Assembly (NCBI GenBank): GCA_946413985.1
Contig: CAMKMS010000010.1
Span: 1-41,666, forward strand
Reading direction: 5' to 3'
Source: an uncultured Mycoplasmatota bacterium
Lineage (GTDB): Bacteria > Bacillota_I > Bacilli_A > RF39 > UBA660
DNA: 41,666 bases
Part shown: positions 41,123 through 41,666 of the stretch, piece after piece
Layout: each line of letters opens with the position of its first letter
How positions within the stretch are numbered: position 1 is the stretch's first letter
Notes under the pieces: model-generated
Seen by the model: only the letters and a program-made list of their open reading frames with translations
What the model was told of the DNA's origin: nothing
The model's database searches: none
Position numbers and translations under genes: made by a program

Positions 41123-41335
41123 ATGAAGAAAGAAAACTTATATAAAGTTTTGTATGTTGTATCAATAGTATTAATAATTGTATTTGCAATAGTATTATTT
41201 ATAGATTATAAAAATTATGATGCAATAACTAATTCAGCGCCTTTTTCAGTAGATATAATAGTAAGAGGACTAGAATTTGTTTTACCAAGTCTTATTATTT
41301 TTATTATAGGACTAGTTTGTAAGAAAAAACTTTAA
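41123..41335 (+). CDS. 70-residue membrane protein with two helices
   Basis: MKKENLYKVLYVVSIVLIIV opens a first helix (about residues 8-27) and a second lies at about 48-65, with a basic end (CKKKL). GTAGGAGG precedes the ATG. It is 28 bases behind the XRE sensor and likely in its operon; it may be its partner or target. Not recognised. Confidence 0.65.
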   Translation: MKKENLYKVLYVVSIVLIIVFAIVLFIDYKNYDAITNSAPFSVDIIVRGLEFVLPSLIIFIIGLVCKKKL

Positions 41336-41365
41336 AATGATTGGAATATTTTTCCTTTTAAGATT

Positions 41366-41398
41366 AAAGGCAAGTCATTATGAGATTTGTCTTTTTTA
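41366..41398 (+). terminator. Rho-independent terminator
   Basis: AAAGGCAAGTC pairs with GATTTGTCTTT (11 bp, with G-U pairs, loop ATTATGA), then T residues. Confidence 0.8.
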
Positions 41399-41425
41399 GT
41401 GTATAATATACTTGGATGTGGTAAT

Positions 41426-41666
41426 TTGAAAGATTTTTTAAATAGTATTAGAAAACAGGAAAAAGATCAAAACTTAAAAAGACAAATTATAAATACTTTA
41501 TTAATATTTTTATTAGGAATAGTATTGGGGTTTGCTTCAAAATGGTTAGATAGTAGAACATTTGATAACTCGATATTAGATTATTTAGATTTAGGTAATT
41601 TCTTTTCTAATATGGCTATTTGGTTATTTATAGCTATTGCTATTTCAGTATTTAGTAAATCACCTA
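41426..41666 (+). CDS. Membrane protein, 3' end outside the window (partial)
   Basis: An open frame from TTG (41426) to the window edge, 80 codons. It starts with a basic amphipathic stretch (KDFLNSIRKQEKDQNLKRQI), then a helix (INTLLIFLLGIVLGFASKWL) and the start of a second (MAIWLFIAIAISVFS). A GGATGTGG precedes the TTG and TATAAT lies at 41402-41407. It resembles small membrane proteins of unknown function seen in gut Bacillota. No stop is visible. Confidence 0.6.
   Translation, partial: MKDFLNSIRKQEKDQNLKRQIINTLLIFLLGIVLGFASKWLDSRTFDNSILDYLDLGNFFSNMAIWLFIAIAISVFSKSP

Overview
The window comes from a very AT-rich, low-GC Gram-positive bacterium (Bacillota). AGGAGG-type ribosome sites, Bacillus-type synteny (nfo beside a YqfT/DUF2624 gene, gerE beside gerM) and sporulation-family genes (spoVS, spoIIIAH-like, gerE, gerM) all point that way. 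TGA is a normal stop (spoVS, the PBP gene and an SDR gene end on it), so this is not a TGA=Trp mollicute. Promoters are mostly extended -10 (TGnTATAAT) with short leaders, and many genes end in hairpin-plus-T terminators.

Layout. 1-188: the end of a tRNA-Arg(ACG) and a tRNA-Pro(TGG). 174-5869: an orphan MvaI/BcnI-type nuclease, an acyl-CoA-ligase-like enzyme with an SDR oxidoreductase, a membrane transglutaminase-like protein with its partner, and a CmpB-family membrane protein. 5933-7546: a methyltransferase-like protein and a Zn-PLC-like metalloprotein. 7600-10504: a zinc-uptake unit, zur-znuA-znuC-znuB, with a 7-1-7 Fur-family operator. 10561-18516: housekeeping and envelope genes (UPF0371, GT8, thioredoxin-like lipoprotein, rsmI, FNT channel, rRNA methyltransferase, RluA-type pseudouridine synthase, an acidic repeat membrane protein). 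18592-26611: spoVS, two prepilins, nfo, a class B PBP, GT2, rpmG, efp and a small lipoprotein. 26693-31361: EamA transporter, trxB, a Tim44-like zinc-ribbon protein, SDR and a PLP enzyme. 31418-33133: SpoIIIAH-like, gerE (no ATG/GTG/TTG start) and gerM.

The most notable region is 33179-40047. A complete tRNA-Arg(TCT) is followed by three further copies of its last 44-45 bases. Each copy begins at the anticodon loop and is followed by its own copy of a small terminator. The copies separate three cargo units of about 2.1, 1.1 and 3.6 kb, all in the same orientation. Unit 1 has a large coiled-coil protein, unit 2 a membrane SHOCT protein, and unit 3 a TetR regulator, a hemolysin-III/PAQR protein and a second acyl-CoA-ligase-like enzyme. 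No unit encodes a recombinase. The ends of units 1 and 3 share a sequence at exactly the same distance from the tRNA fragment, including GGCGAC-type repeats on a 13-bp period; unit 2 has a weaker version. This looks like a stacked array of recombinase-less, tRNA-targeted cargo cassettes moved in trans, comparable in concept to tycheposons or satellite islands. A membrane XRE regulator and two small membrane proteins follow the last repeat and may be a fourth unit or the old chromosome flank.

All product calls are from reading the sequence; no database search was run.
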